Notes: a model not told the origin generated them from the sequence alone. 64,000 nucleotides of DNA from CAVXNB01 sp963763085 (GCA_963763085.1 CAVXNB010000008.1:522603-586602), one strand, 5' to 3'; counted from the first letter of the stretch, positions 50,787-60,205 are shown. Numbers and translations: made by a program.

Positions 50787-51452
50787 GTGTCCGTCGTGCC
50801 GTCATCCCGCCGCAAGCCGCCCCGCCCGACCGTGGTGTGCTTCGTACGGCACGGGACGACCGCGACGACCGGCAAGGTGCTCCCCGGCCGCACCCGCGGC
50901 CTGCACCTTTCCGAGCAGGGCCAGGGCGAAGCGGCCAGGGCCGGCGAGGGGCTGGCCGAAGTGTCAGTGTCGGCCGTCTACACCTCGCCCCTCGAGCGGA
51001 CCCGCGAGACCGCTGCCGCCATCTCGAAGCGCGTGGGAAGGCGGCCGGCCGTCGAACGCGGGCTGATCGAATGCGACTTCGGGAGCTGGACGGGTGCGGA
51101 GCTCTCGCAGCTGCGCAAGCTCCCGGAATGGCAGACCGTGCAGCGGTGGCCGTCGAGCTTCCGCTTCCCGGGCGGCGAGTCGTTTCTCGAGCTCCAGTCC
51201 CGCCTGGCCGACACCGTGGAGAAGATCTGCAAGACCCACCCGGGCGAGGTCGTCGTCGCGGTGTCCCATGCCGACTGCATCAAGACCGTGCTCGCGGGCG
51301 CTCTCGGCCTGCCGCTAGACCTCTTCCAGCGGATCGTGGTGGCGCCCTGCTCGATCAGCACGGTCGTGTACGGCCCGGACGGGCCCGCCGTGCTCGCGAT
51401 GGGATCCACGAGCGCCCCGCCCGGCCTGGCGAAGCCCCGAGCGTCCCGATGA
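50787..51452 (+). CDS. Histidine phosphatase family protein (MSMEG_4193 type)
   Basis: A 221-residue histidine phosphatase: the catalytic FVRHGTT motif near residue 18, LSEQGQGEA, VYTSPLERTRETA near 69, an ECDFGSWTGAEL segment and the second catalytic histidine in AVSHADCIKTVLA near 155. It belongs to the subgroup that in actinobacteria precedes DUF3090 and SCO1664 genes. The frame is open from 50670; GTG at 50787 (or 50796) is the more likely start. The stop overlaps the next ATG by 4 nt. Confidence 0.88.
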   Translation: MSVVPSSRRKPPRPTVVCFVRHGTTATTGKVLPGRTRGLHLSEQGQGEAARAGEGLAEVSVSAVYTSPLERTRETAAAISKRVGRRPAVERGLIECDFGSWTGAELSQLRKLPEWQTVQRWPSSFRFPGGESFLELQSRLADTVEKICKTHPGEVVVAVSHADCIKTVLAGALGLPLDLFQRIVVAPCSISTVVYGPDGPAVLAMGSTSAPPGLAKPRASR

Positions 51453-52009
51453 GCGAGGACTTCGAGCTTCCGGACCCGGACCGCGTGACGGTCGGGACGG
51501 TCGGCCCGGTGGGGGAGCGCATATTCCTGCTCCAGGTCCGTGCGGGTCAGACGCTCATGACACTGAAGCTCGAGAAGGCACAGGTGTCCGCGCTGGCGCG
51601 CTTCCTCGGCCGCATGCTCGGCGAGCTCGAACGGCCCGGCGAGCTGCCGACGGGCGATCAGCTCGCTCTCGAGCCCTTCTCCGAGCCCGATTTCGTCGTC
51701 CGCTCGCTCGGCGTCACCTATGACGACGAGTCGGACCGCATCATCCTCGTCGCGGACGAGGTCGATCGCACCGAAGGCGACGAAGAGCCCGACGAGCTGT
51801 TCGGCCTTCCCGACGACGCCGATCCGGATGCCGAGGCCGGAGGCAGCGCCAGGCTCACGATGACCCGGGAGCAGGCGGCCGCCCTTGCCATTCGAGGCAC
51901 GGAGCTCGTCGAGGCGGGTCGACCCCCTTGCCCGCTGTGCGGGTATCCGCTCGACGCGAGAGGCCACGTGTGCCCGAGGACGAACGGCCACCGGCCGCCG
52001 CTGACCTGA
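51449..52009 (+). CDS. DUF3090 family protein
   Basis: A 186-residue protein typical of actinobacterial DUF3090: VGTVGPVGERIFLLQV near the N-terminus, a middle FVVRSLGVTYDDESDRIILVAD segment, an acidic linker, and a C-terminal zinc ribbon CPLCGYPLDARGHVCPR. The function is unknown. It is strictly linked to the upstream histidine phosphatase (ATGA overlap) and the downstream SCO1664-like gene (40-nt overlap), which suggests a stable three-protein module. Confidence 0.9.
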   Translation: MSEDFELPDPDRVTVGTVGPVGERIFLLQVRAGQTLMTLKLEKAQVSALARFLGRMLGELERPGELPTGDQLALEPFSEPDFVVRSLGVTYDDESDRIILVADEVDRTEGDEEPDELFGLPDDADPDAEAGGSARLTMTREQAAALAIRGTELVEAGRPPCPLCGYPLDARGHVCPRTNGHRPPLT

Positions 52010-52710
52010 GCGAGCCCGCCTGGCTGGAGCTGCTGGCGGCCGGCGAGCTCGAGATCGAGGGCAGGCTGCCGTGGAGCTCGAATTACTCGTTTCTTGTCAC
52101 CGTCCGCCTCGATGGGACCGAGCGGCGCGCCGTCTACAAGCCGGGCCGCGGGGAGCGCCCACTTTGGGACTATCCGGGCGGCCTGTTTCGCCGTGAGGTC
52201 GCCGCCTACGAGCTGTCCGCCGCGCTCGGGTTCGACGTCGTCCCCGAGACGGTCCTGCGCCTCGACGGTCCGCACGGGGAAGGCTCGGCGCAGCGCTTCG
52301 TCGACGCAGACTTCGCCGAGCACTACTTCACGTTGGTGACCGAGCCCCGCCACCACGCCCAGCTGCGACGGATCGCGGCCTTCGACCTGCTGGCGAACAA
52401 CGGCGACCGCAAGGGCGGCCATCTTCTCGTCGACTGGGAGGGCCGCGTCTGGGGGATCGACCACGGCCTCTGCTTCCACGTCGAGGGAAAGCTCCGGACG
52501 GTCATGTGGGACTTCGCCGGCGAGGAGCTGCCGCCCGAGATGCTCGCCGCGTGCGAACTTGTGACCGAGAAGATCCCCGATCGGGTCGCAGCGGTCCTCG
52601 AGCCGGACGAATGTCAGGCGCTCCGGCGCCGCGCCGTCGCTCTGCTTCGCAAGCGCCGCTACCCCTCGCCACGCGACGACTACAGGGCCTATCCCTGGCC
52701 GCTCGTGTGA
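51970..52710 (+). CDS. SCO1664 family protein (PI3/4-kinase-like fold)
   Basis: A 246-residue protein of the SCO1664 family. RRAVYKPGRGERPLWDYPGG holds a kinase-like Lys near residue 57, EVAAYELSAALGF follows, the catalytic-loop-like AAFDLLANNGDRKGGHLL (the NNxDRK form of the HRD/NxxDR loop) is near 138, and the metal-binding GIDHGLCFH is near 162. These features resemble phosphatidylinositol 3/4-kinase-like folds. The start is GTG at 51970. As third member of the conserved trio, it may phosphorylate or AMPylate a partner that the histidine phosphatase reverses; that is only a guess. Confidence 0.88.
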   Translation: MPEDERPPAAADLSEPAWLELLAAGELEIEGRLPWSSNYSFLVTVRLDGTERRAVYKPGRGERPLWDYPGGLFRREVAAYELSAALGFDVVPETVLRLDGPHGEGSAQRFVDADFAEHYFTLVTEPRHHAQLRRIAAFDLLANNGDRKGGHLLVDWEGRVWGIDHGLCFHVEGKLRTVMWDFAGEELPPEMLAACELVTEKIPDRVAAVLEPDECQALRRRAVALLRKRRYPSPRDDYRAYPWPLV

Positions 52711-53624
52711 GCGGCGCCGGCCCGAGCCAGGGCCGCCAGGCAGGCGACGGTGCGCGACCGTTCGTCCTCGCTCCCGAAGACCGAGCCGACGAACTCGGTG
52801 GCGCCGGCGTCGCCGAGCTCCGCGATGGCGCCACCGATCGCCGCCTCGTCACCGACCAGGGCGACGTCGGCCGGCCCCTCTGCCCCTTCGCGGTCGAGCA
52901 TGGCGCGGTAGGAGGGCAGGTTGCCGTAGGCGGCATAGCGCCGCCTGGCCTGCTCCCGGGCGGCGGCGACGTCGCCTGTGGCGCACACGGGCAGCCCGAC
53001 CACGACGCGGGGATCGGGGCGGCCCGCCGCGTGCGCCGCCTCCCGGATCCTCGGGGCGATGTGACCGGCCACGGTCGCCGGCCCGGTCATCCACGTCGCC
53101 GTCCCGTCGGCCGCCCGGCCGGCGAGCTCGAGCATGCGCGGACCCAGCGCGGCAAGCAGCACGGGCGGCGGCTCAGCGTCGGGGATCTCGAGTGCGCCCA
53201 GAGTGGCGCCGCTCAGCACCTCGCCCTGGAAGCCGGCCCGACGGCCGTGCAGGAGCGGCATCAGGATCTCGAGGTACTCGCTCATGTAGCGCAGCGGGTG
53301 GTCGAAGCTCTGACCGAAGACGTTCTCGATGAGCACCTGGTGCGACAGGCCGATGCCCAGCTGGAGCCGGTTACGGGTCGCAGACTGCACGGTCAGGGCC
53401 TGTGCCGCGAGCACGACCGGGTGCCTGGGATACACCGGGACGACGAACGTGCCGAGTCCGACCCCGGGCAGCTCGCGGCCGATGACGGCGAGGAGCGTCA
53501 GCGCGTCGTAGGCGAAGATCTGGGAACACCAGAGCGTGTCGAAGCCGGCGTCAGATAGCGACTTGGCAGCTTCCACCAGGTCATCGATCGACTGGTCCGT
53601 GTCGAGCATGATTCCGAAGTGCAC
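52689..53624 (-). CDS. LLM class F420-dependent oxidoreductase
   Basis: A 311-residue luciferase-like monooxygenase-fold protein: VHFGIMLDTDQSIDDLVEAA at the N-terminus, AGFDTLWCSQIFAYDALTLL, VGLGTFVVPVYPRHP near residue 73, LQLGIGLSHQ near 102 and RYMSEYLEIL. The pattern is that of actinobacterial F420-dependent oxidoreductases. It reduces or oxidises an unknown substrate with F420H2. GTG at 53624 is chosen as start because the beta-1 strand begins there; the open frame extends to 54314 but upstream is antisense to another gene. It converges with SCO1664 with 22 nt of overlap. Confidence 0.9.
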   Translation of the reverse strand: MHFGIMLDTDQSIDDLVEAAKSLSDAGFDTLWCSQIFAYDALTLLAVIGRELPGVGLGTFVVPVYPRHPVVLAAQALTVQSATRNRLQLGIGLSHQVLIENVFGQSFDHPLRYMSEYLEILMPLLHGRRAGFQGEVLSGATLGALEIPDAEPPPVLLAALGPRMLELAGRAADGTATWMTGPATVAGHIAPRIREAAHAAGRPDPRVVVGLPVCATGDVAAAREQARRRYAAYGNLPSYRAMLDREGAEGPADVALVGDEAAIGGAIAELGDAGATEFVGSVFGSEDERSRTVACLAALARAGAAHTSGQG

Positions 53625-53672
53625 CGGCGCACAGTAGTGGGCAAGCGATCCCGGCGCCGTCGGGACCGGTAG

Positions 53673-54185
53673 GTGGCCCGGGAACGACGTTGGCGAGCCT
53701 CGCCGTGTGTGCAGCGACCGGGACTCACTGTTGCGACCCCGTGCCGCCGGCGGTCGCAGCAATGGCGGCGCCCCGGCAGCTTCGCCGAGGTGGCGTTCGC
53801 CGAGGTGGCGTTCGCCGAGGTGGCGTGGCTCTCGCAATCGGACGCCACCCAGCTCGTCGGTGCGATCGGCCAGCTCGAGGCCAAGGTCGCCCGATGGGTG
53901 CCAGGACCGGACTTCGGGCGCCTCGCGTACCGCATCGCCTCCGGGCTCGTCCGCGCGCCGGTCCACGACCTCGTCGGCGTCGGCAAGGAGCTTGCGCTCG
54001 ATTCTGCCGCCGAGCTGCTCGCGCTGGCCGACGTGCTGCACGCGGAGGGTCGTTTCGAAACGGGGTTCGCTCTCGAAGGCATCGCCGGACGACTGATCGA
54101 GGCTCTGATCGCGACGGAGGCGCCCGGCGCGGGGCCGGCGGGCGCGGCGCCTGCCGCGGCACCGCGGCAGCGTGGCGGCGACTAG
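53673..54185 (+). CDS. Hypothetical small helical protein with in-frame repeat
   Basis: A plus-strand open frame of 170 codons. Residues ~38-52 are a three-fold FAEVA repeat caused by a 15-bp tandem duplication. The part after it (GAIGQLEAKVARWVPGPDF, then SAAELLALADVLHAEGRFETGF) is protein-like, with heptad-like helices and an Ala/Pro/Gly tail. The true start may be a codon inside or just after the repeat. No family is recognised. It lies between a divergent LLM gene and the GT2 gene. The opposite strand is also open, but its translation is Arg-rich and less credible. Confidence 0.5.
   Translation: MARERRWRASPCVQRPGLTVATPCRRRSQQWRRPGSFAEVAFAEVAFAEVAWLSQSDATQLVGAIGQLEAKVARWVPGPDFGRLAYRIASGLVRAPVHDLVGVGKELALDSAAELLALADVLHAEGRFETGFALEGIAGRLIEALIATEAPGAGPAGAAPAAAPRQRGGD
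53781..53825. repeat. Three exact tandem copies of a 15-bp unit (in frame)
   Basis: The unit TTCGCCGAGGTGGCG is repeated three times without change and keeps frame in the 53673 gene (FAEVA x3). It is the fourth short tandem array in the window, but the only one inside a predicted gene. Confidence 0.95.
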
Positions 54186-54253
54186 TTCCGCGTCATCGCC
54201 AGCACGGCGGCGGCCAGCTGGCAAGCTTGGTACCGCGAAGGAGGAAGTCGGCC

Positions 54254-55261
54254 ATGTCCAGCAAGCCAGCGGTCCGCACCGAGCCCGACGGGGCCAATGC
54301 CGCGGTGCCGACACCGACCGTCTCGATCATTCTTCCGGTCCTGAACGAGGAGACCCAGCTCGGGCGATGCCTGCGGTCCGTGGCAGAGCAGACCTATCCC
54401 GCCGTCGCCGAGATCCTCGTGGCCGACGGCGGCTCGACGGACAACACGCGGTCGCTGGCAGAGGACTTTCCGAATGTCAGCGTGGTCGACAATCCGAGGC
54501 GTATCCGCCCGTCCGGCCTCAATGCCGCAATCGCCGCCGCGTCCGGCGACATCATCGTGCGTGTCGACGCCCGTACCGCTCTCGCGCCCGATTACGTCGA
54601 GCGCTGTGTCGAGGCGATCCAGCGGTCGGGGGCGGCCATCGTCGGCGGCCAGATGCGCTACGAGGCCAACGACGCGGCCCAGCGCGGCATCGTGGCCGCC
54701 ATGACTTCGCGACTCGGCGCCGGCCCGGCCGCGTTCCGGCGGGAGGGCGGTGAGCCGCGATTCGTCGACACCGTCTACCTGGGGGCGTTCCGCTCGGAGA
54801 CGATCCGCCGCCTCGGCGGTTACGACGAGTGGTCGGGCGGCAACGAGGATGCCGAGCTCGCCTGGCGGGCCCAGCCGTACGGCGGCGTCTATCTCGACCC
54901 CTCGATCAAGTCCTACTACCTCGGCCGGGACGGGCTCGGACCGCTGGCGAGCCAGTTCTACCGGTACGGACGCAACCGGGCACGAACGATCCGCAAGCAC
55001 CCTGCGTCGGTTTCCTTGCGCCAGCTAGCCGTCCCGGCGTTGCTGCTCGGCATCGCCAGCCCCTGGCGGCGCCCCGTCCTTGCGACGTATCTCGCCGGCG
55101 TGCTCGGGCGCGGCGCCCTCGAGCTGTCTCGGGATCCTGCGGCGGCGCCGATGCTCGTCGCAGCGTTCCCCACGATGCACGCCGCCTGGGGGCTGGGGTT
55201 CGTGCGGGGGATGCTCACGAGGATGGGGGCGCGGGACGTTCCGCGGCCTGAAGCCCTCTGA
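54254..55261 (+). CDS. Glycosyltransferase family 2, succinoglycan ExoA-like
   Basis: A 335-residue GT2: VSIILPVLNEETQLGRCLRS at residue ~24, the nucleotide-sugar site VADGGSTDNT near 58, IVRVDARTALAPDY (DxD-like DAR) near 100, the GGYDEWSGGNEDAELAWR acceptor/base region (ED in the usual place) near 198, and two C-terminal hydrophobic segments for membrane association. The pattern fits ExoA/SpsA-type inverting transferases that extend a lipid-linked glycan. GGAGGA lies 9 nt before the ATG at 54254. First gene of the surface-glycan locus; it converges with the GT4 gene. Confidence 0.92.
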   Translation: MSSKPAVRTEPDGANAAVPTPTVSIILPVLNEETQLGRCLRSVAEQTYPAVAEILVADGGSTDNTRSLAEDFPNVSVVDNPRRIRPSGLNAAIAAASGDIIVRVDARTALAPDYVERCVEAIQRSGAAIVGGQMRYEANDAAQRGIVAAMTSRLGAGPAAFRREGGEPRFVDTVYLGAFRSETIRRLGGYDEWSGGNEDAELAWRAQPYGGVYLDPSIKSYYLGRDGLGPLASQFYRYGRNRARTIRKHPASVSLRQLAVPALLLGIASPWRRPVLATYLAGVLGRGALELSRDPAAAPMLVAAFPTMHAAWGLGFVRGMLTRMGARDVPRPEAL

Positions 55262-56303
55262 TCGCACGAGAATCAACTGGGCAGGTCAGCAATCCCCGCG
55301 GCAAACCGTTGATGTGCTTCCCGAGCGCTCGAGGCGCCAGCAGCGCCGAGCCGCCGCGCGCTCGCTGAGGTCGGAGAGCGAAGAGATGGCGTCCAGCCAG
55401 GCGTCCAGGGCGCGCGCCCGGGGCTACAAGCAAACCGGTGGTTCCGTGCTTGATTTGCTCGGGTATACCTCCGACCGAGGAGGCGATGACCGGGGTGGCC
55501 AGGGCTTGCGCCAGCACGACGGCCGCACTCTGGGAGGCCCTGGTGTAGGGCAGGAGGGCCACGGCCGATTCGGCGACCGTTGCCACAAGCTCCGCAGGGC
55601 CGAGGAAGCGCCGGACCGTCTCGGCTCGTCCCGCCGCCTCGGGGGCGCCGGTGCCGACCAGCGCTACGCGCCAACCTGGCACGCCGCGTTCGGCCACCTG
55701 CAGCACCGTTGTGGACCCCTTGTAGGTACGGTGCAGGTTCCCGAAGTTCAGCGCCACAGGCTCGTCGCTCGATTCCAGTACAGAGGGAGCCATTCCGCGG
55801 AGTTCGAGCAGGCCAAGCGGCAAGGGGAGAGGTAGAACCTCGATGTCGCCGCGGCCGCTATGGCGGGACACCTCGTCGGCGACGAAGTGGGAATGCGCGA
55901 TCACCAAGTCTGCGCTCCGCACCAGCGCCGCAAATGACCGCATGGCGCCTGGAGAACGGCGCGTGACGGATGCCTCGTGGGCTACGAGGACGACCGGATT
56001 GCCTGCGCGACGGGCGGCACGTGCTACGTGCAGCTCGAGCTGAGGCAACACCGAGCCCTGCAACACGATCGTGCCTCCCGATCGCTCCCGCGCGACCCGT
56101 GCCGCAGCTCGGACCACCGCGGCGTGACCGATGAGCGCACCCCCCCGCGACCCCGCGCCGATCCGATCAGGTATCGATTGATCGAGCTCCCGTCCTGCGC
56201 GAGTCACGACGGTGGTGGCTCGGCCCCGTGCGCTGCGCTCGCGTACCCAGGCCTCGGTCGTATGGGCGATCCCGCCCCGCCCGAGCCAGTCCACGATGAC
56301 CAT
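55215..56303 (-). CDS. Glycosyltransferase family 4-like protein (C-terminus frameshifted)
   Basis: A GT-B fold transferase. The N-terminal MVIVDWLGRGGIAHTTEAW is at residues 1-19. The C-terminal donor domain has VALNFGNLHRTYKG and the sugar-nucleotide region ASQSAAVVLAQALATPVIAS-SVGGIPEQI near 300, including the E-x7-E-like position occupied by S/A/Q. After GLLVAPGA the frame turns into low-complexity Arg-rich text and runs 47 nt into the convergent GT2. A shift near 55408 restores AWLDAISSLSDLSERAA, and another near 55340 leads to a stop at 55273, before the GT2 end. Start ATG at 56303. It adds a sugar to a lipid-linked intermediate; acceptor unknown. Confidence 0.8.
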   Translation of the reverse strand: MVIVDWLGRGGIAHTTEAWVRERSARGRATTVVTRAGRELDQSIPDRIGAGSRGGALIGHAAVVRAAARVARERSGGTIVLQGSVLPQLELHVARAARRAGNPVVLVAHEASVTRRSPGAMRSFAALVRSADLVIAHSHFVADEVSRHSGRGDIEVLPLPLPLGLLELRGMAPSVLESSDEPVALNFGNLHRTYKGSTTVLQVAERGVPGWRVALVGTGAPEAAGRAETVRRFLGPAELVATVAESAVALLPYTRASQSAAVVLAQALATPVIASSVGGIPEQIKHGTTGLLVAPGARPGRLAGRHLFALRPQRARGGSALLAPRALGKHINGLPRGLLTCPVDSRAIRGLQAAERPAPPSS

Positions 56304-56460
56304 CGCTTCTGGGCCCTTCTTGAGATCGCCCACACTGATGACGCTAGTTGTGCCCGGTCGCTCGGCACGATCCGGACTCGCAGCAGTGCCACGATGTCGG
56401 CTATGAGTCGGAACGATTCGCCACGAGCGGTAACGAGGGAGCGAGCCGCCGCCCTCTCGA

Positions 56461-57935
56461 ATGTCCTCTGACCGCGGCCGCGACTTGAGCGACTCACGTC
56501 GGCAGACAAGCCGCATCGCTCTCGGCACTGTGGTGCGCTTCGTCGGGAGAACTCTCGGAGCTCTGATCTCGCTTGCGGCCCTTCGAGAGGCGACCCGATA
56601 TTTCGGCCCGATCCAATGGGGGCCGATCACGGCCGCGCTCGCCTGGTTCACCGTCTTCTCCTATCTCGGCAGTCCCGGCCTGGCGACGCTGACGATGCGG
56701 GAGATCGCGCGGCCGGAAGCCGACCGTGGAGCGGTGTTCGGTCGGGCGCTCGGAGCGACGATCGTGATCTCGTTGGCTGCAGCTGTTGCGTCGTCAGTCG
56801 TCGCTCTGCCCGTCTACTGGGACAAGGACGCCACGCTTTCGATGGTCCTGATCCTTGCCCCGGGTGTGCCCCTGCTAGCGCTCTTCCTGACAAGTGGCTC
56901 GGTCTTGGTCGGGGCCCGACGCGGCACGGCACGGGCCCTCTTGGACCCTGGCTCCAGCCTCTTCCTCCTCGCCGCGACCATCGCAGTCGTGGAGGCGCAC
57001 TTAGGGTCTCGTGGTTACGCCGCCGCCTACGTGGCCGCGCTCGCCGCGAGCGCGCTCGCCGCCACAGCCCTCGCCGTCCAGGCCGTTCGGCCGAGGTTCC
57101 AGAAGACCCGCGGAGGGTGGCTGAGCATGGGCGTACCTCCCTGCCCTTCGGCCAGTTCGATCTATTCGCCGTCGTCTACGCCCGCGCCGACAGCATCATG
57201 CTGTTCTTGATCAAAGGCAGTCGTCCGACCGCCTTGTACGGTTTGGCCTACCAGATAGCGACATTTCTGTTCGTCTTGCCCGGTCTTCTCGCAAACAGCC
57301 TCCTACCCGACTTCATGGGCGCGAGCAGTGAACGCCGCCAGTTCCTCGCACGCCGCGCTCTCGATGTTCTCCTGACGATCGCGTTGCCGTTGCCGCTGTT
57401 CGGCCTACTATTCGCACGGCCCTTCGTGGTCTGGTTGGCCGGCGAGCGATTCGCTGGCTCCGGTCCCCTCCTCGCAATTCTGACCTTCGCCGCGGCCATC
57501 TCGCTGGTGAACGGGTACCTCGCGCAGATCGCCGTGTACGCGGGTGCAGAGAGAGGGCTTTGGCGGGCAATCGCGGTGGTGACCGTGACGAATCTCGCGG
57601 CGAACGCCGTCGCCGTCACCCTGTGGTCTGCCACCGGCGCCGCCTCGGTGATGATCCTCAGCGAAGCGGTTGCGCTTGCTATGTACTGGCGGGTGTACCG
57701 AGGGACGTTGCCAAGCCCGCTCGGTCGTCGGTACCCCATGTCCGTTGTGGCAGCCACTGCGACGCTCGTGGTGATTTGGCTTGCCCTTCACCTGGGCCTG
57801 GGGCTCCAAGCCGGCGCCGGCGCCGGGATCATCCCTAGAGTCTTGCTGCTTCTCGCCACTTACCTCGGGGTGGTGTACTGCGTTGCCGCCGGCGCCCGCC
57901 GTTTCAACACTCATCGGGCGGCCGCGCAACCTTGA
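56461..57935 (+). CDS. Oligosaccharide flippase (Wzx/MATE-like), frameshifted
   Basis: Two consecutive plus frames form one ~490-residue polytopic protein. Frame 1 (56461-~57130) has VVRFVGRTLGALISLAALRE, LAWFTVFSYLGSPGLATLTM and four or five further membrane segments. Frame 2 (~57130-57935) continues with LPFGQFDLFAVVYARADSIM, LYGLAYQIATFLFVLPGLLA and another six segments to ARRFNTHRAAAQP. The join lies at GWLS/SLPFG near 57130 and needs one indel. Such proteins flip undecaprenyl-linked oligosaccharides. It is divergent from the GT4 gene, with starts 158 bp apart, and should be intact in the genome if the sequence is in error. Confidence 0.85.
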
Positions 57936-58025
57936 GCGATGTCAGTCTCTTCCGGGGGAGTTCCCGTCACTTAAGGTCCTGGCGTCGTCGACCGATCGGG
58001 TCGCGTCACTTAGGATCGAAATGCC

Positions 58026-59153
58026 ATGGGCCGACCTGAAGAAGCGGTATTTCCTGCGGGGCCGACTGTGAGCATCGGACTGGCAATCTTCAACGGCATG
58101 CCGGATCTTCCCAACGCGATCGAGTCTCTGCTTGCTCAAGACGCGCACAATTTCGAGGTTGTCATCAGCGACAACGCGTCCGACGACGGCTCGAGCGCAT
58201 ACTGCGAGGCGCTCGCGGCCCGTGACCCGCGAGTCCGATTCAACCGGAACGAGGTCAACGAAGGGGCGGCGGTCAACTTTCGACGCGCGTCGTCGACCTG
58301 AGCTCCGCACCCTATTTCGCCTGGGCGGCCCACGATGACTGGTATGCGCCGACCTTCATCTCCAAGTGCTTGGAGGTCCTGGTCGTTCACCCAAAGGCCG
58401 GGTTCTGCGTGCCCGCGCACCGGCGTGTCGACGAGACGGGATCCCTGATCTCGATCCGGCCAGAACCACCTGGCCTGTCTTCACCGGACCTAAGGACACG
58501 GCTAAAGGCTCACCTCTGGCGGCGGGGCTGGCTCACGCTCTATGGGCTCTGGCGGAGGGAGACGCTCGTCCGAATAGGGCCTCCCCAGCCCGTGTGGGGC
58601 AGTGACGTCATCCTTTTGTGGCGGGCGCTTCTGCTGGCACCGGCGGAGGTCCTGCCCGAAGCATTGGCCGAGTACCGGGTAGTCCGTGACAAAGGCGCCG
58701 GAAACTGTCATGCTGGCCGCGACTGGGGCGGTCTCTCCACCGTTGCACTTTTCCAACGCCAAGATGATTCGGGACCTGAAGCGGGCGACCGTTGATCTGG
58801 ATCTGTCCGCCGCCGACAGGAAGGTCGTGTTCCAGGTGCTACGCCGTTGGATCCTGACCCACCACTACCGCGAGCTGATCGCGACGGACCTGCTCGTCGA
58901 ATCGAGGAGGCTCCGGGCGAGGGGCGCCAACCTCCGTGCGGCGCTCCTCCTGGCGCCTGTGGCCGCGCTCGGTCCTCGCATGTGCCTCAATCGCCTGCGC
59001 TCCCTCCTGCGGCACGACACGCCTGCGGTAGGCGACACGTTGCTCAATCGCGTTCATCTCATTTCCAGCTGCCCCGGAGCACGAGCGCCACGGCTCCCTC
59101 AATGTCGCCGGCGCGGGCGTCCGGCTCGATGCCAAGTGGTGGATCAGCCGTGA
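58026..59153 (+). CDS. Glycosyltransferase family 2, two or more frameshifts
   Basis: Three consecutive plus frames make one GT2-like product. Frame 1 (58026-~58285) has VSIGLAIFNGMPDLPNAIES and VVISDNASDDGSS. Frame 2 (~58290-58690) has SSAPYFAWAAHDDWYAPTFI (the DD of the metal site), VPAHRRVDETGSLISI and WRRETLVRIGPPQPVWGSD. Frame 3 (~58690-59153) has KMIRDLKRATVDLDLSAADR and a basic helical tail. Breaks are near 58285 and 58690. The substrate is unknown; it fits the surface-glycan locus. The 3' end is convergent with gmhB and its exact stop is unclear because the overlap zone may also contain errors. Confidence 0.75.
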
Positions 59154-59645
59154 CGATCCGTGACTTTGTGTGCATGCCGCTCTCGACGAGAATCGTGAGC
59201 GCGAGCCGGCCCGTGCTCCAGCCTCGATGTCGGTCATCCGGTCGCCAATCATCACGCTTGCGGCCAGATCTATGCCGAGTGCGTTGCGAGCTCGTAGCAA
59301 CAATCCTGGACGGGGCTTGCGACACTCGCAATCTCGGCGGTACTCAGGCAGAGCGGCCTGCGGGTGGTGCGGGCAGAAAAAGAAACCGTCGATGTGACCA
59401 CCCTGCTCGGCGAGCGTCTGGGCGAGGCGGTCGTGCTGCGCCGAGACGTCCAACTCGGAGAGACGGCCGGACGCAACGGCCGGCTGGTTCGTGACGACCA
59501 CGACGAGCCAGCCGGCCTCGTGGAGCAACGCGATGGCGTGCCCGGCCGCGGGGTAGGGTTCGAGCGCTCCTCCGTCGGTGTCGGGTGCAATGACTCCGTC
59601 ACGGTCCAAGAAGACGGCTGCGCGTTCAGGCGGAGCCGTCGCCAT
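59059..59645 (-). CDS. gmhB: Heptose-bisphosphate phosphatase GmhB-like HAD enzyme, frameshifted
   Basis: A HAD-superfamily phosphatase. AVFLDRDGVIAPDTDG (the DxDG nucleophile motif) opens the protein, followed by VVVVTNQPAVASGRLS, FFFCPHHPQAALPEYRRDC with the Cys/His zinc loop (CECRKP) typical of GmhB, PRPGLLLRARNALGID and MIGDRMTDIEAGARAG. A shift near 59205 moves to the frame ending LVESGMHTKSRIVT... and VALVLRGSWK (stop 59059). Together they give a ~195-residue GmhB. It removes the C7 phosphate from D-glycero-D-manno-heptose 1,7-bisphosphate in NDP-heptose synthesis. ATG at 59645, inside the corrected gmhA 3' end. Confidence 0.82.
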
Positions 59646-60205
59646 GCCCGCGGAGATAGGCCGACCACAAGTGGCCGACGACCATGTGAGCGTTCTCGAT
59701 GACCTCATAGTCGTCCGAATCCACCAGCACCGAGACGTCGCACAAGCCGAGCGCCTGGCCGCCGCCCATCCCGAGTAGCCCGATTGTCCCGATTTCCGAG
59801 CTCCGGGCCTGCTCGAGGGCGCGGAAGGATGTTGGGAGAACGCCCGCTACCTGTCACGGCTATAAGCAGGTCGCCTGGCTCGGCCTGGAGATTCAGTTGC
59901 GCTGAGAACACGACATCGAAGGACTCGTCATTGGCCCAAGCAGTGACGGCGGGTATGCAGTCCGAGAGACATTGCACGCGGACGGGCGGTCGGCCCGAGC
60001 GTGACGCCGCCTTCATGAGATCACAAGCCATGTGCGAGGCGGTGGCGGCACTTCCCCCATTCCCCACGATGAAGACTCGGCTCCCGCGCCTGCGGGCGGA
60101 GTCGATGGCCTCGGCCCCGTGCACGATCTCGTCGACAGGTAGGTTTGCCACTGCGCGGGCGTTCTCCTGCACGAAGGCTGTGGCGAACACGAGGTCAGCG
60201 TTCAT
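59626..60205 (-). CDS. gmhA: Phosphoheptose isomerase GmhA-like SIS-domain protein, frameshifted
   Basis: SIS-domain isomerase: SRRRGSRVFIVGNGGSAATASH-type core (VGNGGSAATASHMACDL near residue 47), VQCLSDCIPAVTAWANDESF near 82 and LIAVTGSGRSPNIL near 113 are diagnostic of GmhA, which converts sedoheptulose 7-phosphate to D-glycero-D-manno-heptose 7-phosphate. A shift near 59820 joins ARSSEIGTIGLLGMGGGQAL and VLVDSDDYEVIENAHMVVGH; the corrected stop is at 59626, and the gmhB ATG lies inside the last codons. ATG at 60205 overlaps the preceding methyltransferase stop by 4 nt. It needs sedoheptulose 7-phosphate, which the split transketolase upstream could supply. Confidence 0.85.
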
